64,000 nt of DNA, taken from NCBI GenBank assembly GCA_016704445.1, contig JADJAE010000005.1, forward strand, positions 62,001 through 126,000. The letters are read 5' to 3'. Shown here piece by piece: positions 57,194-64,000 of this stretch. Both the position numbers and the translations under genes were made by a program. The stretch is from Deltaproteobacteria bacterium (GTDB taxonomy: Bacteria; Myxococcota_A; Polyangia; Polyangiales; Ga0077539). The notes under the pieces were generated by a model. The model saw only the letters and a list, made by a program, of their open reading frames with translations, did no database searches and was not told the DNA's origin. Position 1 is the first letter of the stretch; every line of letters starts with the position of its first letter.

Positions 57194-57979
57194 ATGGCAC
57201 GCCGTCGACCAGATTTTCCGTCAGCCCCACCCGGCGCCGATCTGTCTCATGCCGCGGTTTTCACTGTGATCGCACGATACCTCTGCGCTCACGACGCCAC
57301 GGCAAGACCAATGTGGGGCGGTGCCGTGCACGATGGGCGAGGCACCTCGTATTGCGCACAGCGCCCAGAGGAGGCAGCGGCCGAGCGCAAAATCTACGAG
57401 AAACTGAGGGCGGTAGCAGCGGAGATTCTTGCCCGCGACGCCGCGGAGCAAAACCGTAGCCTGACGTATGTCGGCATCGAAGCGCTGGCTGATGTCTACG
57501 CTCGCGTCGGCCGTGGTGACATCGGCGCCGACGACGAGAGGGCCGCACTCGAACAGGCGGTCACGGTGATCCCCGGAGGCCGTCAGTTCCTCGTAGACCA
57601 CGGGGTTGAGCCCTTCCGCCTTACGGCGGCCGAGATTCACATGACGGAGCGGAGGGAAGGCCCACGGGTCAGCAAGGGCGGTCCGATGGAGTCGGCGGTC
57701 GAACGGGCAGGCGAACTCCTGAACACCGTGAGCCGACGGACGTTGTACCTCTGGCGAAGTGGTCGTCCGACGTCAGCGTCTCCCGTGAGCGCTCTTCCTC
57801 CCGTCGCAGGCAGGCGACGCCCAGGGGTTATGGGGATCATCAGGTACGCGCTGCGGGCGCTGCTGTGTGGCCCGGATGGGGTGCCTGACGCCCAGAGGCT
57901 GAGGCTGTTCCTCCGAAGCGAGCAGGAGCACCTCCTGGCGCTGCTAGGCGTACCTCCGCAGCCTCCCCCGGCCACTTGA
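57194..57979 (+). CDS. Hypothetical protein (element cargo)
   Basis: 261 residues, with AAGGAG 9-14 bases before the ATG. No signal peptide or membrane helix. The N-terminal half looks helical (EEAAAERKIYEKLRAVAAEI). The middle has a stretch reading AGELLNTVSRRTLYLWRSGR that resembles a helix-turn-helix recognition region, and the C-terminal third is Leu/Arg-rich (RLFLRSEQEHLLALLGV). No known family. Lower codon bias than the backbone genes. Confidence 0.6.
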   Translation: MARRRPDFPSAPPGADLSHAAVFTVIARYLCAHDATARPMWGGAVHDGRGTSYCAQRPEEAAAERKIYEKLRAVAAEILARDAAEQNRSLTYVGIEALADVYARVGRGDIGADDERAALEQAVTVIPGGRQFLVDHGVEPFRLTAAEIHMTERREGPRVSKGGPMESAVERAGELLNTVSRRTLYLWRSGRPTSASPVSALPPVAGRRRPGVMGIIRYALRALLCGPDGVPDAQRLRLFLRSEQEHLLALLGVPPQPPPAT

Positions 57980-58160
57980 TCGCCGCCCACTGCGCACCCG
58001 GCGCTGAGTTCGGCGGGCCGTGGTCAGCGAAGGGTTCAATCCAGCGCTCGCAGCGTTGGAGCTGAGCAGTCCGGGGCGGACCGCACGGTCCGCCAGCGCC
58101 AGCTACCGGGGAGGTGCTGACACCGGCACTTCGGATCGGGTACCCGATGCTCAGGCCCGG

Positions 58161-58514
58161 TCACGGCTCGGTCCCAGTGATGCGGCTCGGTCCCAGCGAC
58201 CGTCCGAGCCGCGACATGGCGACGTCCGCCGCGTCCCAATCCTTCCGTCGGATCGCATCGAGAAGGTCCCCGCGCGGATCGTTCGCGTCGAGCACCATCA
58301 ACTCCAGGAGGTCGCGGTGTAGCGCGCTCGCAAGCGCGACCAGCGCGCCAAGCGACGGTTGGCGCGTACCGGACTCCACGAGCGCGACGAACCCCGGCGA
58401 CAAGTTGGCGGCGAGCGCGAGCTGCTCCTGCGTAAGCTTTACACCACGTCGTAGCTCGCGAATCCGCGCGCCGAGCCTTCGCGCGAGTACCGCTGATCCG
58501 ACCGCGCGAGCCAT
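58161..58514 (-). CDS. XRE-family transcriptional regulator
   Basis: 117 residues. Residues 14-72 are a classical Cro/CI-type helix-turn-helix (RIRELRRGVKLTQEQLALAA, then VALVESGTRQPSLGALVALA). The C-terminal part is helical (DLLDAIRRKDWDAADVAMSRLG). It faces the Pro-rich gene at 58593 across 78 bases that contain a perfect 8+1+8 palindrome, so it likely represses itself and that gene. Probably the element's regulatory switch. Confidence 0.85.
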   Translation of the reverse strand: MARAVGSAVLARRLGARIRELRRGVKLTQEQLALAANLSPGFVALVESGTRQPSLGALVALASALHRDLLELMVLDANDPRGDLLDAIRRKDWDAADVAMSRLGRSLGPSRITGTEP

Positions 58515-58548
58515 GCACCGCGGGCTACGAGGACCCTTCCCCGCTGTC

Positions 58549-58565
58549 CCTTACACGGTGTAAGG
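58549..58565. promoter_or_regulatory. Palindromic operator between the XRE gene and its divergent neighbour
   Basis: CCTTACACGGTGTAAGG is a perfect 8-bp inverted repeat around a central G, placed 35 bases before the XRE start and 28 bases before the divergent ATG at 58593. Size, symmetry and place fit an XRE-type operator. Confidence 0.7.
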
Positions 58566-58592
58566 ATCTGCCCGCGCTAGGAGGCGCGCGTC

Positions 58593-59326
58593 ATGTACCC
58601 ACCCCAACAACCCCCCGGCTACCATCCCCCTGCGGCTCCGCCACCGCCGCCCAAGAGATCCACCAGCAGGACCCTACTGATTGCGGTCGGAGTCATCGGC
58701 AGTCTCTCTGCGTTGTCGGCATGATGGGAGCGAACAAGGAGGCGGACCCGCCACCTCCGGCACTTCACCAGCGACGGTCCCCCGCTCGCTGCGACGCCGC
58801 CTTCGGTCGAGGCAGTGGTGCCATCGGAAGCACCACCATCAGCGCCGACTCCGCCCCCGCGATTGCCGCACCGTCTCCTCCACCGGCACCGGCACCAGCC
58901 CCGGCGCCTTCGGCTACAGGCGAGAGCGCTGAAGACGCGGTGCCGGTGGGGATGCCAGTGTCCGTCGCGGGCCTCGAAGCGACCGTCCTCAGGGGGCGTC
59001 TGACACGCCGGGTGTCGCACCAGTTCTTCCGGCACGTCGCGCCCGAGGGATCGACGCTGCTGATCCTCTCGTACCGCGTGCGCAACACCACCCACGAGCC
59101 CATCCAGGCGCTTAGCTTCGCTGACGCGGTGCTCGCCGGGGGAAGCAGCTACGAGCCCTCGCAGCAGTGCGCGATGGCGGTCAACACGCTGGGGATCGCA
59201 GACACCCTGAATCCCAACCTGCCCCGTACCTTCGAGGCATGTTTCGAGGTGCCGCCGGACATGCACGGCGTCGTCGTGAAGTTCAACCGCTCGCTCACGG
59301 ACCGGTTCGCCCAGACGGGGCTGTGA
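58593..59326 (+). CDS. Pro-rich membrane protein with C-terminal DUF4352-like domain; frame broken between 58717 and about 58880
   Basis: The ATG at 58593 has a perfect AGGAGG 8-13 bases upstream. The N-terminus (MYPPQQPPGYHPPAAPPPPP, then a helix LLIAVGVIGSLSALSA) ends in a TGA at 58719. A long frame then continues from 58721 to 59326 with a Pro/Ala linker and a beta domain (VAGLEATVLRGRLT, LILSYRVRNTTHEPIQ, FEACFEVPPDMHG) typical of DUF4352/telokin-like proteins that follow such a Pro-rich start. Codon pattern in the linker suggests more than one indel. It was probably one protein of about 240 residues. It faces the XRE regulator across the operator. Confidence 0.55.
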
Positions 59327-60444
59327 CGTCTCGGTTTCCGCCGCGAACGGCAGGAGCAAGTTGAAGTTGTTCCGCCGTCTCCACTCGGACTCCTGCGCGC
59401 TCTCAATCTGACGGGCCCTCTCGGCTTGCTCGACCGGCGGCTGCTGCGCGTTGCGCGGGGAAGGCGTTGCGACCTCCTTCGTGCGGCGGCGGCGGTGTCC
59501 CCAGCCGTGGACCAGTTGGAGGCGGTGCATGCCCTCCACAATGGCTCTGAGCTCGGCCAGCGGACGGGTGCCCGGCCGCGGACACCAGTCGTCGGCCTTC
59601 GACGTGTACGAGAGCCGCAGCCGCGATCCTTCCCGTGGAAGTTCGTTGCCGTCGGGTGGGCTTTGACCGTGCCTCGCCCATCGGTGAGGTGCGTCCAGTC
59701 CGCGCGGACGTCGTTGAGCGCCAGGGCTGCGGCGTCGATGAAGAGGTGGACGTGGACCGACCAGCCGATGCGGTTGTCCATCCGCTTCGGCTCGATGCAG
59801 CCCACGGCTACCGGAATCCCCCGCATGGATGGCATCCGGCGCATCCCTCGGAGGGCCTTCCCGATGCCGATGATCGCCTCACGCAACTCCGACGAAGAGG
59901 CGCCGTACACCGGCCACGTCACCACGAGGCGCTGGATGACAGGCATGCGGAAGAGGATCGTTCGGAGCTTCACAGCGTTCCTCGCCGCGATCCGCCCCGC
60001 GCACTTCGGGCACAAGCGGATCTTGCAGGTCCATCCGGCCGGTGCCGCGCCGCAGGTGAGCACGCGAGCCGCGTAGCGATGGAACCCGGTCTCCCGAAGT
60101 TCAGCCGCACGCGCTTCCTGCTGGTCAGCCAAGACGTCCTCGCCAAGAACTCGGAGGTCAAACTCGCGGTCGGCCGCCATGCTCCCCCGCAGCGATCGTG
60201 GGCGATCTCCTGCTGGTGCCATGGAGAGCGGGCGGAGGCGGACCGCGCGGTCCGTCGAGGACAAGTCTTCGTTGCCCCTTTCGGCTGCGGCCAGCAAGCG
60301 CGTCGCCTGATCCTCAAGGTGCGCGCGTAGGGAGCGACTGCCTGTACCTCCCTGCGCACCGTTGCCTCCTCGCTGGCCTTGAGAGCTCTGCCGGGCCTTG
60401 CCAGAACGTTCTAACTCCCCGGCTTCAATGGGAGCCGTGCTCAC
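59327..60444 (-). pseudogene. HUH-type rolling-circle replication initiator; frameshift at about 59645, 3' end uncertain
   Basis: The GTG at 60444 overlaps the stop of the xis-like gene (GTGA). Residues about 130-150 hold CKIRLCPKCAGRIAARN (zinc-binding Cys), and SVHVHLFID near 231 is the HUH metal motif of Rep/relaxase enzymes. Near 59645 the frame shifts; adding one base gives ..LRLSYTSKADDW.., whose YxxK (Tyr codon at 59606-59608) is the expected catalytic Tyr motif of rolling-circle Rep proteins. The corrected frame runs on through MHRLQLVHGWGHRRRR and NNFNLLLPF with no clear stop before the convergent gene, so a second defect is likely. It would nick the element's origin. Confidence 0.65.
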
Positions 60445-60659
60445 GGGGCCGCGACCTCGACAGCACGCTCGCTCATCCAGCGCGTCAGCGCCTCCCGCTG
60501 GAAGAGCACCATCCTGCCGGACACGCGGACGTGCGGGATGCGGTGGTGGTGAACGAGCGAGTAGAGGGTGTTGAGCTTGATGCCCGTGATGCTCTGGGCG
60601 AAGGCGTAGCCGCCCGCCTCGGGCGCGTTCGTGGTGATGCTCGACGTACTGACTGACAT
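60441..60659 (-). CDS. Excisionase-like helix-turn-helix protein
   Basis: 72 residues; the ATG at 60659 has AAGGAG 8-13 bases upstream. Residues 15-60 (YAFAQSITGIKLNTLYSLVH, then IPHVRVSGRMVLFQREALTRW) are a MerR/AlpA-type winged helix as in excisionase-family (Xis) proteins: a recognition helix, then the R(V/M)..F....L..W wing. Between the integrase and the Rep gene, on the same strand, it fits a recombination directionality factor that may also regulate rep, to which it is translationally coupled. Confidence 0.82.
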   Translation of the reverse strand: MSVSTSSITTNAPEAGGYAFAQSITGIKLNTLYSLVHHHRIPHVRVSGRMVLFQREALTRWMSERAVEVAAP

Positions 60660-61212
60660 GGTGATGGCTCCTTCTCCCCACGGCCGGTGGGGCTCTGCAC
60701 GCCCTCGAAGCTGAGGCAGAGCAACGAAGGTTTCTCCTCCACCCCGGAGCCGTTTTCGTTGCACCTGGAGGGTCGTGATGGAGGGTCGTGACGCCCACGC
60801 GCTCTCGGACCCGCGGCTCCGCGCTCTCCTCTGGCGTGGACGCGCGCGATGAGACTCCAGGCCATCACACGCAGCCGCAAGTGCCCGGCACGGCCCGCGG
60901 CGATCGGCGCGCGCAAACCGGACAGCCTCGCGGACGGGAAGACCACGGCGCGCGACGTGGCGTGCGCGGGCATGTGGGCGTGCGACGGGTGATGCGACGG
61001 GTGACGATCATGGCGGCGCTGCGCGTGCGGCGCGCGCGTGACGTCGCTGGACTGCGAGACGGCGGTGCAACGGCCGGACGGTTGTTGGCACGCGTGGCTG
61101 CTGTCGCAGTGGGCAGCGGGGTTCTCTTGAGCTCCGGTACCTGCTCCCGGGACGACGGTAGCCGTCGCGTTGAGCGTCGATGATCTGCCGCGACCGCGCT
61201 GGACCTGCTCGC
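60660..61212. other. Non-coding stretch between the integrase and xis-like genes
   Basis: 553 bases with no convincing gene. Composition is very GC-rich with many GCGCG strings. The promoter of the xis-rep pair should lie here; the origin nicked by Rep could too, but no clear hairpin stands out. Confidence 0.5.
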
Positions 61213-62328
61213 TCAGGCTACGGCAGATGCCGCGCCGAAGAGAGCGAGGTCGTCGGGGTGTTGGTAGCCACCGAGGTTCGCGTAGTGCTCGGTCATTACG
61301 CGAGACGTGTGCCCCATCACCCGGACGAGCCGCTCGATCTTCCCGCCCTTCAACATCCAGTGGCAGGCGAAGGTGTGCCGGAGGCTGTGGAAGTGGATGC
61401 AGTGCCGCGCCCGACCGTGCACGGGCCGCTCGAACCCAGCTCGGTCGAGCACGCGATGCAGCACCTCCTGGAAGATGCGCGCCGACTCGCGATGCATCCC
61501 GCCCTTCCGGTTGGGGAACACCAGCCCTTCGGTCGAGCTGGGACACATCTCCTTCCATGCTTCGAGCGTCGGCAGAAGCCGGTCCACGATGGGAACGTGA
61601 CGACGTGAGGCCCTGGTCTTCGTCTTCCCGTCGTACGACCGACGGACGTCGATGTGCCGCTTCGGCAGGGACACATCTTCCCAGCGTAGGCCCGCCAGCT
61701 CCCCGCTCGCATCCCTGTGAGCAGGCCGACTGGTACAGGACGTGGGCCACCTCGGATGCGGGTCGTCGGGCTCGATCTCCGCTCGGGCAGCGGCGAGGAG
61801 GCGCTCGATCTCCTCGTCCGACTTCAGCCACGGCCGACGCACGTCGTCGTCCGGGTCGGGCGTCGGCTTCGGAATCCTCGGCGGCGTCACGATCCAGCCG
61901 AGGTCGCACGCGAGACTCAACATCGACGTCAGCAGCGTGAGATGGTTCCGCACCGTCTTCGGCGAGAGGTGGCTCCGGGCTTCACGGTAGCCGTCGACGT
62001 GCACGACGGAGAGCTCCCGCAGCAGGACCGAGCCGAACCCGGGCAGGAGGTGGTGGCGGATCATGCTCTCGTCGTCAGCCCGACTCCGCTTCGTCGGAGC
62101 CTTGTGCTTCAGCCAGTAGTCGCACAGCTCCCGGACCGCGCGGTCCGCGACGGGCGCCTTCTTCAACCCGCGCACGATCTCGTCGACGTCGGTCTGCTTC
62201 GTACGGAGCGCTCGCTCTGCATCGGCGAACGTCTCGAACGCCTCCGACTGCCGCTGGCCCTAGTGGTCGATCCACCGGATGCGCCATCGTCCGCTGGGGA
62301 GCTGCTGGGGTCTTGCTGTCTTCGCCAT
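61213..62328 (-). pseudogene. Tyrosine recombinase (integrase) with internal amber codon and three clustered one-base gaps
   Basis: About 372 residues from the ATG at 62328. The first 22 residues (to GRWRIRWIDH) and those after codon 23 (GQRQSEAFETFADAERAL) form the usual N-terminal arm-binding domain, but codon 23 is TAG (62260-62262). A core-binding domain follows, then the catalytic domain with HFHSLRHTF (HxxR) and MTEHYANL (catalytic Tyr). The box I Arg is lost in the plain frame; adding one base at three places in 61695-61765 gives EVAHVLYQSA, LTGMRAG and GELAGLRWEDV, the exact consensus. It integrates the element at tRNA-fMet. Confidence 0.82.
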
Positions 62329-62434
62329 GGTCGCCCTTCTGCGACCGGCCGTGCAGCGATGCTCCTCCACCCAACCCGCCCCCCCGTTGCAGGGGGCCCC
62401 TCGCCCTCGATTGGCCACGGTGGTGGCCACACGC

Positions 62435-62475
62435 AAAAACGCGCACCTAGCCTTTTGAGCTAAGTGCGCGTTTTT
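62435..62475 (-). terminator. Terminator hairpin after the intact tRNA-fMet
   Basis: The arms AAAAACGCGCACCTAGC and GCTAAGTGCGCGTTTTT pair over 17 bases with one G-U pair on the tRNA strand and end in a run of five U. It lies 3 bases beyond the tRNA CCA. It shares the GTGCGCGTTT core with the stranded original terminator at 53698-53737 but differs elsewhere, so the element brings its own terminator. Confidence 0.85.
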
Positions 62476-62478
62476 ACT

Positions 62479-62555
<77 letters not shown>

Positions 62556-62606
62556 TCAGGGATGGCCGCTTCTATCGCCCTCCCCTTCGACCGTCAACGA
62601 AAATGT

Positions 62607-63770
62607 TCACTTCGTTCCGCGACGACCTCCACGGCCGCCGCTTTTGGGGCCACCGCCGCCGCGATCTGCGTGCGTAGAAGCGCCCTGCTTCGGCGCGCCG
62701 CGCCCCGCCGGAGCCTTGTTCTCCCGACGCGTCGTGACCGCCGGGGCCTTGGTCTCCCGACGCGTGCTGGCCGCCGGAGCCTTCGCGCTGCGCGTGGTGC
62801 CGGACGCCGCCTCTCGGGCGCGGCTCACGCTCTCGCCGACCACGCGTCCCGCCTGACCGCCCGGCCGCTTGACCACCCGCTTGCGCACCGGCGCAGGCGC
62901 GGCCTCGGTCTCCTCCTCGACCTCCTCGGGGTAGTCGCCGTCGTGGCCCTTGGCGAAGGCCGCTGCCTCCGAAGCGCGCAGGTACTCGCGGCGGAGGAGC
63001 GTGACCTCGTCGTCGGTCAGCGCGCGCTTCTCCCCGGGACGCAGCCCCTCCGCGGTGATGCCCGCGAAGGAGATGCGAGCGAGGCGCATCACGAAGAGCC
63101 CGACGGCCTCCGCCATGCGGTGGATCTGTCGGGTGCGCCCCTCCCGGAGCGTCACCTCCATCCACGTGGCGCCGTCGTTGATCGGCTCGCCGCGCTCGTC
63201 GGACACCATCGACGGCGTGTGCCTCAGCAGCTTCACATCGGCCGGCAGCGTCTTGCGAGGCGCCTCGCCCGGGTCGCTCTCCGACGGCGCCAGCATCACG
63301 CCCTCGCGGAGCTTGTCGAGCTGGAGGTCGGTGACCACCCCGCGCACCTTGCAGACGTAGACCTTCGCGACCGCCTTGCGGGGGTGCAGCAGCGCCTGCG
63401 CCAGGGCGCCGTCGTTGGTGGCCAGCATCACCCCGGAGGTGTGGAAGTCGAGGCGACCCACCGGGTACACGCGGGCAGGAAGGTTCTTGAGAATGTCGGC
63501 CACCGTGGGTCGCCCCTCCGGGTCGCTCAGGGTCGTCATCACCCCGCGAGGCTTGTGCATCACGACGTGCACCAGCGGCTCGGAGACCAGCCGCTTGCCG
63601 TCGAGCTCGACCTTGTCGCGGCGGGGATCGACCCGCACTCCCATCTCGGTCACCACGCGGCCGTTGACGCGAACGCGCCCGGCGGTGATCAGCTCTTCAG
63701 CGTGGCGGCGCGAGGCCACTCCGGCGCGCGCCAGCACCTTCTGAAGGCGCTCTCCTTTGGTTGTCGTCAC
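62607..63770 (-). CDS. Pseudouridine synthase of the RluB/RsuA family with basic C-terminal tail
   Basis: 387 residues from a GTG start overlapping the upstream stop. An S4 domain at 5-50 (RLQKVLARAGVASRRHAEEL) is followed by the catalytic domain with VGRLDFHTSG near 103 (catalytic Asp), KVYVCKVRG and EGRTRQIHRM near 211. These enzymes make pseudouridine in 23S or 16S rRNA; RluB (23S) is more likely than RsuA. The tail from about 275 on is a low-complexity Lys/Arg/Ala/Thr extension with KAPA(A/V)(S/T)TRRE repeats, probably binding RNA. It is the first gene past the element. Confidence 0.87.
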   Translation of the reverse strand: MTTTKGERLQKVLARAGVASRRHAEELITAGRVRVNGRVVTEMGVRVDPRRDKVELDGKRLVSEPLVHVVMHKPRGVMTTLSDPEGRPTVADILKNLPARVYPVGRLDFHTSGVMLATNDGALAQALLHPRKAVAKVYVCKVRGVVTDLQLDKLREGVMLAPSESDPGEAPRKTLPADVKLLRHTPSMVSDERGEPINDGATWMEVTLREGRTRQIHRMAEAVGLFVMRLARISFAGITAEGLRPGEKRALTDDEVTLLRREYLRASEAAAFAKGHDGDYPEEVEEETEAAPAPVRKRVVKRPGGQAGRVVGESVSRAREAASGTTRSAKAPAASTRRETKAPAVTTRRENKAPAGRGAPKQGASTHADRGGGGPKSGGRGGRRGTK

Positions 63771-64000
63771 GGGGTCACGCTCGATGCTGCCGCCGGCGTA
63801 GCCGGGGCTGGTGCTGGGGCTGGGGCGGGTGCGGTCGCCGTCGCGGTTCCGGGCGGCGGGGCGGGCTGCGAGGAGGGCTGCTGCGCGCTGGCCTGGGGGC
63901 GCTGCGGAGCGAGCCGGTCGATGCGGTCCCAGCGGTCGGCGCGGCCGTCGTGGTCGTAGTCCCAGCCGATGCGGACGATGTTGCCGCGGGTGTCGAAGAA
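63767..64000 (-). CDS. C-terminal part of a hypothetical protein (partial at window edge)
   Basis: The last 77 residues of a gene that begins beyond the window. It opens with FFDTRGNIVRIGWDYDHDGR, an EF-hand-like D-x-D-x-D-G segment seen in exported myxobacterial proteins, followed by a Pro/Ala/Gln-rich tail. Its stop overlaps the rluB-like start (GTGA), so the two are co-translated. Function cannot be judged. Confidence 0.6.
   Translation of the reverse strand, partial: FFDTRGNIVRIGWDYDHDGRADRWDRIDRLAPQRPQASAQQPSSQPAPPPGTATATAPAPAPAPAPATPAAASSVTP

Noticed and set aside
60788..61183. A 131-residue frame between the integrase and xis-like genes
   Set aside because: Arg/Gly/Ala-rich without motif, no ribosome-binding site, opposite to the local operon.

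Overview
This is a GC-rich chromosomal segment with dense coding. It most likely comes from the phylum Myxococcota (former deltaproteobacterial myxobacteria, a Polyangia or Sandaracinus-like lineage). The evidence is four Hanks-type kinase or pseudokinase genes, several Asp/Pro/Thr-rich lipoproteins with FG-GAP repeats, a MYXO-CTERM-like tail, an MXAN_5187-type protein, TonB_C/TonB-receptor fusions and very long antisense shadow ORFs. The taxonomic call is inference.

Layout. 1-2745: end of a spermidine-synthase-like membrane protein, then a CPA1 antiporter/TrkA pair. 2755-12806 (minus): polysaccharide deacetylase, a lipoprotein, then an overlapping four-gene unit (SNF2 helicase, unknown protein, TonB-dependent receptor, lipoprotein). 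13052-16951: a pseudokinase/FG-GAP protein divergent from an active kinase. 16963-23935 (minus): double-BRCT LigA, MXAN_5187-like protein, cupredoxin-like protein, ArsA-like ATPase, DUF2330 protein. 24136-30876: xseA-aroE, two kinases, an orphan ABC ATPase, an iron-trafficking-like/DHH-like pair. 30893-43148: PFK-like protein, MATE transporter, VCBS lipoprotein, tRNA-Pro, a GreA-like factor, murJ, an MBL/PAS pair, a hemerythrin-MobA fusion with a DUF7009 protein. 43211-52231: a globin-coupled histidine kinase with an NtrC-type regulator and a receiver protein, next to a cbb3 oxidase operon (fused ccoNO, ccoQ, mono-haem ccoP, ccoG) that has a near-perfect sigma-54 promoter. 52288-53598: a CoA-transferase.

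53741-62523 is an 8.7-kb integrative element in the 3' half of an initiator tRNA-fMet gene. It is bounded by 45-bp direct repeats (44/45 identical). It carries a tyrosine integrase, an excisionase-like HTH protein and an HUH replication initiator in the order int-xis-rep, plus cargo: a dual-specificity phosphatase, a propeller-like protein, an unknown 261-aa protein, and an XRE regulator with a palindromic operator. The set resembles the core of actinobacterial AICEs but sits in an apparently myxobacterial genome. After the tRNA come an RluB-type pseudouridine synthase and the end of one more gene.

At least a dozen single-base frameshifts, mostly in short G/C runs, break otherwise well-conserved genes: the TonB receptor, VCBS protein, murJ, ccoNO twice, ccoG twice, the integrase three times (plus one amber codon), rep, and two cargo genes. 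Either the assembly has uncorrected indels or part of this region is decaying. I annotate those genes at full span and give the break points.
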